Assembly (NCBI RefSeq): GCF_900182915.1 | Contig: NZ_FXUG01000023.1 | Span: 1 to 64,000 of the forward strand | Length of the DNA stretch: 64,000 nucleotides | Reading direction: 5' to 3' | Source of the DNA: Neorhodopirellula lusitana | Lineage (GTDB): Bacteria; Planctomycetota; Planctomycetia; Pirellulales; Pirellulaceae | Shown: piece after piece, positions 1 to 9,615 of the stretch | Layout of the letters: each line of letters starts with the position of its first letter | Numbering within the stretch: the stretch's first letter is position 1 | Translations under genes and position numbers: made by a program | The notes under the pieces: generated by a model | Databases searched by the model: none | The model's input: the letters and a program-made list of their open reading frames with translations, nothing else | What the model was told of the DNA's origin: nothing

Positions 1-116
1 GAGGTGGGGCTGCTGGTCGTGGCCCAGAACACTCTGACCCTGTGGCTGCTCGTAAATCGCACGAAAACCAAGCCCATCTAAGCTGGACGCTCTCTACATC
101 CTCCCACAATTGGTAG
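1..116 (+). other. Window edge: possible 3' end of a truncated gene
   Basis: Two plus-strand frames are open from the window edge. One runs to a TAA at 79-81 and the other to a TAG at 114-116. Neither short peptide matches a family I recognise, so I cannot say which, if either, is the end of a real gene. The stretch from 117 to 318 shows no gene. It holds a perfect palindrome GGGGAATTCCCC at 230-241. Confidence 0.25.
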
Positions 117-318
117 ATGACCTACGCTGTATCTGATACCGAACTTGCCCGCGGGATTCAAAGCGTCTAACTTCATTAAAGCTGGTCTCTCCGTTCGTTG
201 CCGACAACTTAAATTGATTCGTCACGACGGGGGAATTCCCCTAAGCAGGAGATTCTCGTTCTACTTTCAATGAACGAGGAAGACTCTTCCTTGGCCAGCG
301 AACAGGCATATAACTTTA

Positions 319-3300
319 ATGAACGAATTCGGCGAGTCTAGTCCTATGTTCGATCAGCGAAAAACACGCCGTCGATTGTTTTTTCGTCTGATTACTCTCT
401 TTGTGCTCTCGGGACTATGGGTGATTGCAGCGTGCAATCGGACTCAGGATCAACCACTGGGAGATGTTGCCGATGCGAGTGTCTCTGGCGACCCCCTGCT
501 GCAAATGCGTACGGCAGTTAGCCGCCGCCAGTGGCAAGAAGCTTGGCGACTGTCCAACGCCGCATTAACTCAACACCCGGATGATGCTAACGCCATCCAA
601 TTGGTAGCAAGCGTAGCTCAAAAGATTGGTGAGTTTGATGTGGCAGCTAATTTGATGGTCGACGCTTGCCGTGCCGAGTCACTGCAAAATCCATCGCGAT
701 TGCAACTTACGGCGGATGCTCTGCTGAAGGTTGGGCGGGTTTTTGACTGCATGGACTTGTTAGAAGACTCGCTTGAGGTGGATCCAATGCGACACCAAGT
801 GCGACAGTTCTTCTACAATCTATGTTGGGAAACGGAAAACCGGGTTCGGGCAATTCCGCATGGCCGATTTTTAGTTCGGCATCGTCACTTTGATTTGCGT
901 CTGCTGCTGTCGCTTAGCTATTCCGAATCGGGGACTGATCGACTGGATTCATTCATCGAAATGGTCGATCTTCATCCGCAGGACAATCGCCCGCTTGTTG
1001 CGGAAGCCAAATTCTTATTTGATCAAGGTAAGTTCGAGCAAGCCGCAATCGTCGTCCGCAAGGTTCTTGATTCCCGCTCGGATCACCCGCCTGCCATCGT
1101 GCTGTTAGCCCGAGTGCTCGTGGCTTCTGAAAGTGATGACGAGTTCGTCGCTCTGATGAACAACGCCCCCGAAAGCGTCAAAGATTATCCAGGCTATTGG
1201 TTGGCAGTGGGAGACTGGTGCTGGTCTCATCAACTCGATCACCCGGCCGCGCGTGCCTACTGGGAGGCAACGAGACGTGATGCTGACAACAAAGAAGCCT
1301 GGGGCAAGCTTGTCAATTCGCTGACGCAGGTGGATAAGTCTGAAGCCCGACTTGATCAAGCCACAATCGAAGCGATGCAGAATCGCGTGACCTTGCTTAC
1401 ACGACTCAGCAATGCGATGAACCGTGTCCGCTACGTGCCATCTCGTGCAAATGCGATTGAGACCGCGGAAGTACTGGAGTCCTTAGGCCGTCTGTGGGAA
1501 GCCGAAGCTTGGGCTTCAGTTGCAATGCAATTTCCGCCAGACGAATCCGTCGATGTTAAGCGAGTCCGTGAATCAATCATCGCAATGATGAGCAAGCAAA
1601 CTCCGTGGCAAATGGTGAGGAAGCACCCAGAACTCAAAGCCGATTTGGGCTGGCTCCCTTTACCTGAACTCGCTTCGGATCAGATGGTCATCGCTCGCCA
1701 AAGTAAAGCCGCAAATTTGGGGACGCGAAAACCCGGTCGCATCGCGTTGACGAATGAAGCCACGGAAAGATCATTAGATTACTTTGGACGAACCGGCGAA
1801 GACTTGGAGCGCCCTGGAATCTCATTTCACCAGACCTTGGGGTGTGGTGGAGGAACAATCGATTTTGATCTCGACGGTTGGAGTGATCTCTACTTGGCGG
1901 CAGCGGGAGGGACTCCGCCGCAACGTGATTCACAATCCAATAAACTTTGGAGAAATCAAGACGGGTTCTTTGTCGACGTAACTCATCTTTCAGAGTCTGG
2001 CGACGCTGGTTTCGGTCAGGGGGTTGCTGTCGGTGATATCAATGAAGATGGGTTCCCAGACCTGCTCGTATTGAATTACGGCCCCAACACGTTGTTAGTA
2101 AATAATGGTGATGGAACCTTTGCGAACGCTAGCGAAAGATTCAACCAAGAAGGCCGAGGAATGGATTGGTCTTCCAGCGGCGCTATCGCCGATTTGGATC
2201 AGGATGGACTTGCCGATGCGATCGTATTGAGCTACGGAAATGACCTTGCACCGGTTAGAAAAATTTGTCGGGATGGACGCCTAGTGAAAGCGTGTGGACC
2301 ACTCAACTTTAAAGCCTCTCCCGATCGATGCCTGCACAATTCTGAAACAGGCAATCTCATTGACAGTACGGAGGCATGGGGGATTCCATCTGATTTAGGA
2401 AGAGGCTTGGGCGTTGTCATTGGATCCTTCGATCAAGAACCCGGTGTTGATGTTTTCATTGCGAATGATCAGTCAGTCAATCACTATTGGAATCGGTCGG
2501 AGCGAACAGGACTCACTTTTCAAGAGTCTGCAATTCTAAAAGGACTGGCATCAAACCATGGATCTCCGTACCAGGGCTCGATGGGGATAGCGAATGGCGA
2601 CTTTGACCGAGACGGAGATATCGACTTTTATGTGACGAATTTTGACAAGGAGTGTAACACCTACCACGAGCAGGAAAGCAGTGGCGTGTGGCGAGACCAG
2701 ACAGTCGCACAAAAACTATATACGCCTACTCTGCCATCGGTCGGATTTGGTGCTCAGGCTGTTGATCTCGACAACGACGGCTTCCTCGAGATCGTCGTGT
2801 CCAATGGACACGTCGACGCTCCCTATCCAGGTGATGACTCCGCCCCGCACGCACAACGAATGCAGATATTCCAACGCAAGTCAGACGGAGGTTTCAAGTC
2901 CATTGGCGAGTCCATCGGCGGCGAATACCTCAATTCGAATCATGTAGGGCGGGCATTGTGGACGCTTGATGTCAACCGCGACGGGCTGACCGACTTCGCT
3001 GTTACTCATCAGACAGAAAGGGCTGCGGTCCTAGTCAACCGGACCAAAAAATCGGGCAATTGGATTGGCTTTCAGTTAAGTGGACGCCACTGCTCTCGAG
3101 ACGCGATTGGAGCAATCTTAGAAGTGCATTCAGGGAACCAGCGGTGGGTTACCGCACTGACTTCTGGCGACGGGTATCTGTGCAGCAACGAACGCGTATT
3201 GCGCATTGGTCTAGGTGAATTGAGTGGTGCCTGTGACGTCACCACAAACTGGCCGAATGGACAGCGGCAAACGCATGCTCAATTGCGGACGAATACTCAA

Positions 3301-3378
3301 TGGCTGCTTGTTGAAGGAGATGGCGACGCATTCGAGCTATCCGGCGTGCCTAATGCTGAACGTGCACTCCACCAGTAG
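319..3378 (+). CDS. CRTAC1-family lipoprotein: TPR repeats, FG-GAP repeats and ASPIC/UnbV domain
   Basis: This is a 1019-residue exported protein. An N-terminal hydrophobic stretch ends in a lipobox (VIAAC, Cys about residue 39), which predicts a lipoprotein. Residues about 50-450 are helical, TPR-like repeats. Residues about 490-880 carry FG-GAP/VCBS-type calcium-binding loops of the form DxDxDGxxD (for example DFDLDGWSD, DINEDGFPD, DLDQDGLAD, DRDGDIDFY, DLDNDGFLE). The C-terminus resembles ASPIC/UnbV (GRHCSRDAIGAILEV, then a TNWPNGQ segment). Such proteins are abundant in planctomycetes and are inferred to act in surface binding or adhesion; no enzyme activity can be assigned. The start is uncertain: an in-frame ATG at 346 would still keep the signal peptide. 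Codon use looks more AT-rich than the housekeeping genes in the window. Confidence 0.85.
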   Translation: MNEFGESSPMFDQRKTRRRLFFRLITLFVLSGLWVIAACNRTQDQPLGDVADASVSGDPLLQMRTAVSRRQWQEAWRLSNAALTQHPDDANAIQLVASVAQKIGEFDVAANLMVDACRAESLQNPSRLQLTADALLKVGRVFDCMDLLEDSLEVDPMRHQVRQFFYNLCWETENRVRAIPHGRFLVRHRHFDLRLLLSLSYSESGTDRLDSFIEMVDLHPQDNRPLVAEAKFLFDQGKFEQAAIVVRKVLDSRSDHPPAIVLLARVLVASESDDEFVALMNNAPESVKDYPGYWLAVGDWCWSHQLDHPAARAYWEATRRDADNKEAWGKLVNSLTQVDKSEARLDQATIEAMQNRVTLLTRLSNAMNRVRYVPSRANAIETAEVLESLGRLWEAEAWASVAMQFPPDESVDVKRVRESIIAMMSKQTPWQMVRKHPELKADLGWLPLPELASDQMVIARQSKAANLGTRKPGRIALTNEATERSLDYFGRTGEDLERPGISFHQTLGCGGGTIDFDLDGWSDLYLAAAGGTPPQRDSQSNKLWRNQDGFFVDVTHLSESGDAGFGQGVAVGDINEDGFPDLLVLNYGPNTLLVNNGDGTFANASERFNQEGRGMDWSSSGAIADLDQDGLADAIVLSYGNDLAPVRKICRDGRLVKACGPLNFKASPDRCLHNSETGNLIDSTEAWGIPSDLGRGLGVVIGSFDQEPGVDVFIANDQSVNHYWNRSERTGLTFQESAILKGLASNHGSPYQGSMGIANGDFDRDGDIDFYVTNFDKECNTYHEQESSGVWRDQTVAQKLYTPTLPSVGFGAQAVDLDNDGFLEIVVSNGHVDAPYPGDDSAPHAQRMQIFQRKSDGGFKSIGESIGGEYLNSNHVGRALWTLDVNRDGLTDFAVTHQTERAAVLVNRTKKSGNWIGFQLSGRHCSRDAIGAILEVHSGNQRWVTALTSGDGYLCSNERVLRIGLGELSGACDVTTNWPNGQRQTHAQLRTNTQWLLVEGDGDAFELSGVPNAERALHQ

Positions 3379-3493
3379 ATTGAGTCCCCCAAAAATAGGA
3401 AATACGATAGCAATACTTCCAAATCCCTTTCGCAGCAGCCCAAGCAGACGGGGTGATTGAGTGGTTGGACTATCATCACTCATCATTCTCAGG

Positions 3494-3528
3494 TTTTTCC
3501 TAGGCATCTATTGCATCCCTAGGAAAAA
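3494..3528 (+). terminator. 11-bp inverted repeat downstream of the CRTAC1 gene
   Basis: TTTTTCCTAGG at 3494-3504 is repeated in inverted orientation as CCTAGGAAAAA at 3518-3528, with a 13-nt loop. It lies about 115 bp after the FG-GAP gene and just before the IS630 remnant. It may be a terminator, or an end structure linked to the insertion sequence. The stem is perfect, but there is no classical T-tract downstream on the plus strand. Confidence 0.4.
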
Positions 3529-3533
3529 GGCAT

Positions 3534-4470
3534 GTGAATGACCATCGGGCAAAGCAACTCAACGAAATGAATACCAAACGCCACCTGCCATCACATCGCC
3601 GACATGCTCTTGGGATTCTACTGAGCTCGTGTGGGTATTTGCCCGCAGACATGGCCCAACTTTTACAGTGGCACCTCGACACAGTTCGCCGATGGATCGA
3701 CAACTTCAATGCCAGCGGCACCAATGGGATTACCGATCGGCAGTATGAAGGTGGGTAACGCATTCCGCATTAAAACAAAGAAGAGACTCTGCGCGAATTG
3801 AACCAATGTATCCCAACCGTGCTTGAGCCATCCTGAGCAAACTCAAAGAGGAAGCCGGCAAAGAGCCAAGCTGCTCGACGCTCTGTCGTTATTGCCACCG
3901 CTTCCGGTTCTACTGAAAGCGTTTCTGAACATGACTACGCAAAAAACGCGATCGGGCCAAGTTTAACAAAACGCACCAGAAGATCGCCAAGTTGGTTGCT
4001 AAACCTGAACGTGACGTCGGTTCCAATAGCGAATCCGCGTTAACGTTACGGGGCGTGAAAATTCATGGTTCGCAATTGGTGGGCGAGCGAGTCAAAGCTT
4101 CAGTAATGAGAGCATCTCACCCCAGCTTACAAGCCTCCGGGTTCCAGTCAGCTGGCGGCAAGCTGATTTACCACCTTCACCGCGGCACGGTGAGCATTTA
4201 GACGTAAGTATCGGTGACTGATCACTTCATCACGACACCGACTCGTCCGGTGACCATCGCCAGCGACAATGCATCGGTCTATAGCAGCATGGAGTTTCGT
4301 CACAACGCGAAGCAGTGGGTTGACCGAGACGCGGAGCTTTTTCAAATTCCGCATTACAATCCAGAGCTCAAGCGAATTAAGCGGTTTTCGAAATAACTTA
4401 AGTACGAAGAGATGCCGATTCAGGCCTGGAAGTCGTTCGATGGTATGCTTGCATCCACGACCGCATGTAA
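3534..4470 (+). pseudogene. Decayed IS630-family transposase
   Basis: Fragments in several plus-strand frames line up in order with an IS630-type transposase. Bases 3534-3758 encode a helix-turn-helix segment (GILLSSCGYLPADMAQLL, then TVRRWIDNFN). A middle part around 3830-4010 reads SKLKEEAGKEPSCS and KRDRAKFNKTHQKIAKL. Bases 4214-4396 hold the end of the DDE nuclease (IASDNASVYSS, then IPHYNPELKRIKRF), and the tail after the stop at 4394-4396 continues as KYEEMPIQAWKSFDGML. Multiple stops and frameshifts show it is dead. Terminal repeats and target duplication could not be placed, so the true ends of the element are unknown. Confidence 0.75.
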
Positions 4471-5010
4471 CCAACGTACTGACCCTATCCTTCATATGCA
4501 TCGCTCGCAACTCAATAACCCACAGGTTCCCTGGTTGGGTGCTAAGCTTTGAAATCGTTCTCCACGATTCAAATTCAAATCGAGGGCGATGGACGCAGTG
4601 CATTGGCGGATCACTCTCCGAGAAGCAAGGCAGGCGTTAATGAATGTTAGCGCCGGAGAGCTTGGCTAGTTGTTTAGCCAGAAATACCTAGCAGGCAGGC
4701 ATTTCAGCCTATTAATAGTCTGGCGGGCCAGTCCAGGTTCAAACCAGCCGCTTAGTGTCTACTGATCAGTACTTATCATTTCGTGTCAGCCATTTCGAGC
4801 CTATCATTCCGTGGCCAGCGAACGCGAACGTGATCGCCATGTCACCAACATTAGAGCGACTACCAAATTCTAGATCCCTGGGAATTGCAGGTAACCAGAT
4901 TCAAATGGCTTTTAAAGGTCGCATTCATCCAAATTAAACTCACAAAGACTCCATGCAGAGCTTTGATTGCTTGGGAACCTCTGCAACCGCAGCTAAACCA
5001 ATGTGACCAC
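4471..5010. other. Gene-free stretch next to the IS630 remnant
   Basis: About 540 bases without a credible coding region. Only short unconvincing reading frames are present on either strand. I see no RNA gene or strong repeat. It is plausibly decayed sequence belonging to the neighbouring insertion. Confidence 0.4.
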
Positions 5011-5202
5011 TCACTCAGAAGAAGCTGAGGCCTCGAGTTCCCTGGACTTCTTGGTCTGTTCGGCCAGTTCGGGATGCTCGTCTGCATAGTTTGCTACAGC
5101 GTCTGCGGAAGGAGCAGTTGTGGCACTGCTATCGCATCCCACTGCACCGATGCAGGTAACGCATGCCACAATGGCGCAAATGTTTGATAATCGCATCATC
5201 AT
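5011..5202 (-). CDS. Small hypothetical lipoprotein
   Basis: This is a 63-residue protein from an ATG at 5202; two further in-frame ATGs follow at 5199 and 5196. It has a hydrophobic signal segment ending in a lipobox (IGAVGC), then about 40 polar, Ala/Glu-rich residues. It lies 150 bp downstream of the DUF1559 gene on the same strand. Short lipoproteins next to DUF1559 proteins are common in planctomycetes, so the two may be related functionally, but a hairpin lies between them. The function is unknown. Confidence 0.6.
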   Translation of the reverse strand: MMMRLSNICAIVACVTCIGAVGCDSSATTAPSADAVANYADEHPELAEQTKKSRELEASASSE

Positions 5203-5291
5203 TGTTGATCTCAAGGTTGTGTGCCTGAAAGGCCGCAAGGGAACTAAATTTTAAAACTGCGTGTTGCAAGGCCACGCGAGATAGAAGACAA

Positions 5292-5325
5292 GCCGCCTCT
5301 GGATATTGATTCATCAAGAGGCGGC
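5292..5325 (-). terminator. Hairpin after the DUF1559 gene
   Basis: On the minus strand a 9-bp perfect stem (GCCGCCTCT / AGAGGCGGC) with a 16-nt loop sits about 30 bases after the stop codon of the DUF1559 gene. It is followed by TTGTCTTC, a weak T-rich run. It is a probable intrinsic terminator. Confidence 0.5.
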
Positions 5326-5356
5326 AATGTCGTTGAGTAGAGAGTCTTACGAGTCC

Positions 5357-6577
5357 CTAGAACTCTTCTTCAATAACTTCTTTCGAACTACGAGTACCAA
5401 GGGCACCCCACAGTCCAAATTGACTTGCTCTGCCCCACTTATCGCTGTCCCAGTCAATGACTGTGCTGCCTGAGCCAGCTTCAATGGAGTCGGTAATGAA
5501 CTTAACCGCACCATCTCCCATCAGGACATGACAACCGCCTTGGTGCCGGCTGGAGAAGCCATAGTTTCCAGACCCTGTCGCGCCACGATTCCCACAAATT
5601 TCCTTATTGGGAGGGAAGATTGTGTAGCCGCCGGTGTAGATGGCACGGCCATTGGCCCAACGGAACCCTCGCTCTTCTTCATTGCTTCCAGCGAGTCTTG
5701 CCGAATGGTTGTCGGTGTCCCAGAATTGCGGCCGAATGGGATCGATGAATCCACGACACTCCAGAATGTCGTTTTTCAGATCACCGCCGTAGTTGTTGCC
5801 GCTACCTACGTCAGCAGCTTTTGTTCGAACGTCATTATCGTTCAGACCTGTCATGATCTCGCCCATGCAGATGGTATTGGACAAGCCATCAAGAACGTCG
5901 CGAAAACGCATTCCCTTGATACGAGGAACGAAGAAACCACGACTCGTTCCCTTCAACTGGGGCACTCGTCTGCCGTCTCTCCAAGGCACACCATTTGCGC
6001 TGATAACATCCCAACCATTGTGAAAGACGAACGAGTCGCCGAGGTTAGCGGCATAGTTCGTTCGCCCTTGAGCAGGCAGCCCGACTCCTGGATCGCTGGG
6101 GCAACGAAGAGTTGGAATGTTCGTTAGGTAGGGATCATAATTCCCGATAGCGATGTGGTCGCCCAGTGAATAGTTCGGGTCGGGGCCCATTGCCTGAATA
6201 ATCTCGCTTGGATTTCCAGTTGTACCAGTATCCCAAGGATTCGAGATCTGTTCCCACAAGGCCTGTTGTTCAAAAAATGGTGTTAGGCCGGGGAGGTGAC
6301 TCAGGTTGTAGTCATTGTTTGCAGTGGGCGCGTCAAAAGAAGACCCGCCTGCACTCCATGACCCCGTCTGGAAAGGAGAGATCTTGTTGTATGAACTGTG
6401 GTAGTTGTGCATTGCCAAGCCAAGTTGCTTGAAATTGTTGCTGCAACTCATACGGCGAGCGGCTTCGCGGGCCGCTTGGACGGCGGGGAGAAGCAGCCCC
6501 ACCAGTACGCCAATGATGGCGATAACGACGAGGAGTTCAACTAACGTGAACCCCGATTTTTTCGGGTGGTTTACCAC
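5357..6577 (-). CDS. DUF1559 domain protein with prepilin-type N-terminus
   Basis: This is a 406-residue protein. The N-terminus has the type IV pilin/pseudopilin signature GFTLVELLVVIAIIG, with Glu at the +5 position and a long hydrophobic helix. It is followed by the DUF1559 body (AVQAAREAARRMSC near the start, HQGGCHVLMGDGAVKF near the end, the H-x-G-DG motif). I chose a GTG start at 6577 because AGGAAA lies 5-6 bases upstream and it leaves a normal short leader. An upstream ATG at 6643 would give an implausible leader. These are major planctomycete-specific surface or secretion proteins, presumably processed by a prepilin peptidase. Their exact role is unknown. Confidence 0.88.
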   Translation of the reverse strand: MVNHPKKSGFTLVELLVVIAIIGVLVGLLLPAVQAAREAARRMSCSNNFKQLGLAMHNYHSSYNKISPFQTGSWSAGGSSFDAPTANNDYNLSHLPGLTPFFEQQALWEQISNPWDTGTTGNPSEIIQAMGPDPNYSLGDHIAIGNYDPYLTNIPTLRCPSDPGVGLPAQGRTNYAANLGDSFVFHNGWDVISANGVPWRDGRRVPQLKGTSRGFFVPRIKGMRFRDVLDGLSNTICMGEIMTGLNDNDVRTKAADVGSGNNYGGDLKNDILECRGFIDPIRPQFWDTDNHSARLAGSNEEERGFRWANGRAIYTGGYTIFPPNKEICGNRGATGSGNYGFSSRHQGGCHVLMGDGAVKFITDSIEAGSGSTVIDWDSDKWGRASQFGLWGALGTRSSKEVIEEEF

Positions 6578-6859
6578 GATTACTTTCCTATTGAAAATGG
6601 CTGACGATGTATGTGACGTCCACGAAAGGCAACTGACCCACATTAGGACGCAATGGATGACATAATTACGGAATTCCTAAACAAGGACTTTCTTTTTTCT
6701 TTACGAAAAACCAAATGTCATGAAATTAGGGTCGGTGAAGCGTAAATAGTTGTGTGGCTGGCAAGAGATGCGGAATCGAAGCCATCGCTGTCATTACCAT
6801 CGTGAATACCAAGGGAAAACGGCCGCTAACCAAAGGGGGGGGGGCGCATGCTCCTGGGA

Positions 6860-7627
6860 ATGCTAGCGTCGAGACCATCGACGTGCTGAACAGCAACGCC
6901 TTATTTCCGGGTCGAAAGTATCCAGGTAAATGTTGACGATCAGCGGACTGGCCATGCCGCCTTGCGGGCTGCGAAGCTCCGTCGCCATCCAGTCGCCTTC
7001 GTGCATCGCACCGCCGGTAAGGAGTATCACGGCGAGTGCCAGAACACTGCCATCGGTCCCTCGACGACGAATCGACGAGAGAATCAGAATGCTGTCCAAC
7101 CGGTCGAAACACTTTGAGAGATCCACATCAGCGACATGGTTCAGGCTATGTCACCGGATGAACTTCGTCGCTATGAAAATTGCCTGTTGGTAGCTGCACT
7201 GGGGCCGGTAACATCGCTCGACGGATGAAAGCCAGGGGGAAAGTCGGTTGGAAGATGCCCAGCAATGCTTGCTGGTCGACTTGGTCGCGAACTGTCGGAA
7301 TGAAAAGATGCCGCTTGCTGCCGCCAGCATGTGCTCAAGAAAATCGGGCCCGTGTGCAACGATTGTCGGGAAGACAACAATTCGGCGGACTGCACTGGGC
7401 CTGTAGGTCTTAACTGGGCCAGTAAGCCTTGACTGGGCCAGCAAGTCTTGTTCCGTAGTTCGTTCACCAATCGCGTCAGTTGCCCCCGATAAGTCAGCCT
7501 CAAACCCACCGACGGTTTACCTATCGATGCCAGGTGGCCACTTGGCACACCGGACTTTCTCGAACGCGCGGGCCAATGCTTGGCAGTCGAGGCGGCGGTC
7601 ACGGAGGCTGTAGTAGGTTCGCTTCAT
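6860..7627 (-). pseudogene. Remnant of a group II intron reverse transcriptase/maturase
   Basis: On the minus strand, an ATG at 7627 starts a segment reading MKRTYYSLRDRRLD, then LARAFEKVRCAKWPPGID, then TVGGFEADL. This resembles the N-terminus of group II intron reverse transcriptases. A later segment around 6870-7126 contains VDLSKCFDRLD (RT motif with catalytic Asp) and SPQGGMASPLIVNIYLD (the PQGG motif). The segment normally holding the YADD box, and the maturase domain, are missing. The stop codons and frame changes in between, plus a repeat array at 7394-7450, show a degraded element. No intron domain V could be recognised. Confidence 0.7.
7394..7450. repeat. 19-bp tandem repeat, three copies
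   Basis: Three consecutive 19-bp units start with ACTGGGCC (7394-7412, 7413-7431, 7432-7450) and differ at a few positions each. The array lies inside the decayed reverse transcriptase. Confidence 0.75.
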
Positions 7628-8205
7628 GACGCTGGTTCGTGGTCTTTCGTTGGATCGTTCACCTGAAAATCGAATCAATTGGCAGTGTGGCGGTTCGCTC
7701 CGCGGGCGCCCCGTGTGCTATTCCACTAAGGGGCAATCGCGAGGCGTCGTTTGCTGAAATACTCCCACGCCGACGGACGTATCAAGCAGTGTCGCAGTTC
7801 GCCCGTGAACACTGCGGGCAGCTGCCCCGGAGTCTTTATTCTTCAAGTTGTATCGGTTGCTGCTTTGTTCGTTTCGGAGTTCTCTCCAATCACAAATGAA
7901 GCTTCTCCCTTTCCCATCCGACAGTGTTCTTTTCAAACGCAGTCGTCCGGCGCGACTTACTTGGCTACCCAGCCGCGGCTTGATACGTCGTCATCGCGGT
8001 TTTGTCCTCCAATCTGTTCCCCACTTTGACAGGACGCGACTTACTCAACATTGCGGGTTTGCCTTCGCTGCGTTCCATCGTCTTCCTGTCGCTTCCCTGG
8101 GACCCGTAGTCAACCACGGAACCCTGCCGGATCGGATTTAATTCTCCATGAACAGGGCCTGGCGGGTGACAAGCACCGACAGGTTTCAGAAGCTTCGCTG
8201 GGCAA
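7628..8205. other. Gene-free region upstream of the decayed reverse transcriptase
   Basis: About 580 bases without a convincing gene. Read on the minus strand it could be the 5' untranslated part of the decayed group II intron. It contains a near-duplicated motif AAGTAAGTCGCG/GAGTAAGTCGCG (around 7955 and 8035), but I could not identify intron domains. Confidence 0.35.
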
Positions 8206-8239
8206 ACAAAAAACGCCCCCGGTTTAAACCGAGGGCGTT
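8206..8239 (-). terminator. Intrinsic terminator of ahcY
   Basis: On the minus strand a 14-bp stem with one mismatch (AACGCCCTCGGTTT / AAACCGGGGGCGTT, 8212-8239) is followed by TTTTTTG. It lies 30 bases after the ahcY stop codon. It is a classical rho-independent terminator. Confidence 0.9.
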
Positions 8240-8268
8240 AAGCATTTTAGATAGTCAGGTCACTTGGC

Positions 8269-9615
8269 TTAGTAGCGGTAGTGTTCTGGCTTGTAGGGAC
8301 CTTCGACTGAGACGCCCATGTATTCAGCTTGCTCTTCTGTCAGCTTGGTCAGCTTGACGCCGCAAGCATCCAAGTGCAAACGAGCCACTTCTTCATCGAG
8401 TGCCTTCGGCATCAGGTAAACTTGAACCTTGTACTTGTCGTTGTCGCGGTTTTCCCACAATTCCAACTGTGCCAGCACTTGGTTGGTGAACGAGGTGCTC
8501 ATCACGAACGATGGGTGACCGGTCGCACAACCGAGGTTCACCAATCGGCCCTTGGCCAAAATGATGATGCTGCGGCCAGTGTCAGCGAAGGTGTAGCGAT
8601 CGACCGCCCCCACGTCTGATGGCTTGATTTCGCTGTGAGTTGCCTTGCCTGCCTTGACTTGTGCCTCGACCCAAGCAACATCGATTTCGGTGTCGAAGTG
8701 ACCGATGTTGCAAAGAATCGCGTCGTTGGGCATGTGCTTGATGTGGTCGCCCAGGATGATTTCCTTGTTACCGGTCGTGGTAACAAACAGACGACCTTCC
8801 TTACAAGCTTCTTCCATCGTGGTAACTTCGAAACCTTCCATCGCCGCTTGCAGCGCGTTGATGGGATCGATTTCCGTTACGATCACGCGGCAACCGTAGC
8901 TCTTCAGACTGTGGGCACAGCCCTTACCGACATCGCCATAGCCGCAAACAACCGCAACCTTACCAGCCAACATGACGTCGGTGGCTCGTTTCACGCCGTC
9001 TGCCAACGATTCACGACAGCCGTATAGGTTGTCGAACTTGGATTTAGTGGCCGAGTCGTTGATGTTGATCGCGGGCACTTGCAACAGTGCCTTCTTGACC
9101 AACACATCCAAACGGTGAACGCCAGCGGTGGTTTCTTCACTGATACCCTTGATATCAGCCAGCATTTCAGGGAACTGCTCGTGAACCATGGCGGTGAGAT
9201 CACCACCGTCGTCCAGAATCATGTTGAGATGCTTGCCGTCTTTGAAATGCAACGTTTGCTCGATGCACCATTCAAATTCTTCATCCGTTTCGCCCTTCCA
9301 GGCGTAGACGGGAATGCCAGCGGCTGCGATGGCGGCGGCAGCGTGGTCTTGCGTGCTGAAAATATTGCACGACGACCAGGTGACTTCCGCACCGAGTTCA
9401 ACCAGCGTTTCGATCAGAACCGCAGTTTGAATCGTCATGTGCAGGCAACCGGCGATACGGGCACCAGCCAATGGCTTGGCCTTGCCGTACTTTTCACGCA
9501 AGGCCATCAAACCTGGCATTTCGTTTTCGGCAAGTTGAATCTCTTTGCGGCCGAATTCGGCTAGCGAGATGTCTTTGACTTTGTAGGGCAGTCGTTCTGT
9601 AGCGACTTGTGACAT
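8269..9615 (-). CDS. ahcY: S-adenosylhomocysteine hydrolase (adenosylhomocysteinase)
   Basis: This cytoplasmic enzyme cleaves S-adenosylhomocysteine to adenosine and homocysteine, and so pulls methylation reactions forward and feeds the methyl cycle. The 448-residue length fits the bacterial family. Recognisable blocks are [17 protein letters not shown] (substrate Lys/Asp/Asn region), [16 protein letters not shown] (NAD-binding Rossmann loop), and [18 protein letters not shown]. The C-terminus YKPEHYRY supplies the conserved Lys and Tyr that reach the neighbouring subunit's NAD site. The start ATG has AGAGAG a few bases upstream. I looked for a SAH riboswitch in the 200-base leader and did not see its conserved core. 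The gene stands alone with its own terminator. Confidence 0.97.
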   Translation of the reverse strand: MSQVATERLPYKVKDISLAEFGRKEIQLAENEMPGLMALREKYGKAKPLAGARIAGCLHMTIQTAVLIETLVELGAEVTWSSCNIFSTQDHAAAAIAAAGIPVYAWKGETDEEFEWCIEQTLHFKDGKHLNMILDDGGDLTAMVHEQFPEMLADIKGISEETTAGVHRLDVLVKKALLQVPAININDSATKSKFDNLYGCRESLADGVKRATDVMLAGKVAVVCGYGDVGKGCAHSLKSYGCRVIVTEIDPINALQAAMEGFEVTTMEEACKEGRLFVTTTGNKEIILGDHIKHMPNDAILCNIGHFDTEIDVAWVEAQVKAGKATHSEIKPSDVGAVDRYTFADTGRSIIILAKGRLVNLGCATGHPSFVMSTSFTNQVLAQLELWENRDNDKYKVQVYLMPKALDEEVARLHLDACGVKLTKLTEEQAEYMGVSVEGPYKPEHYRY

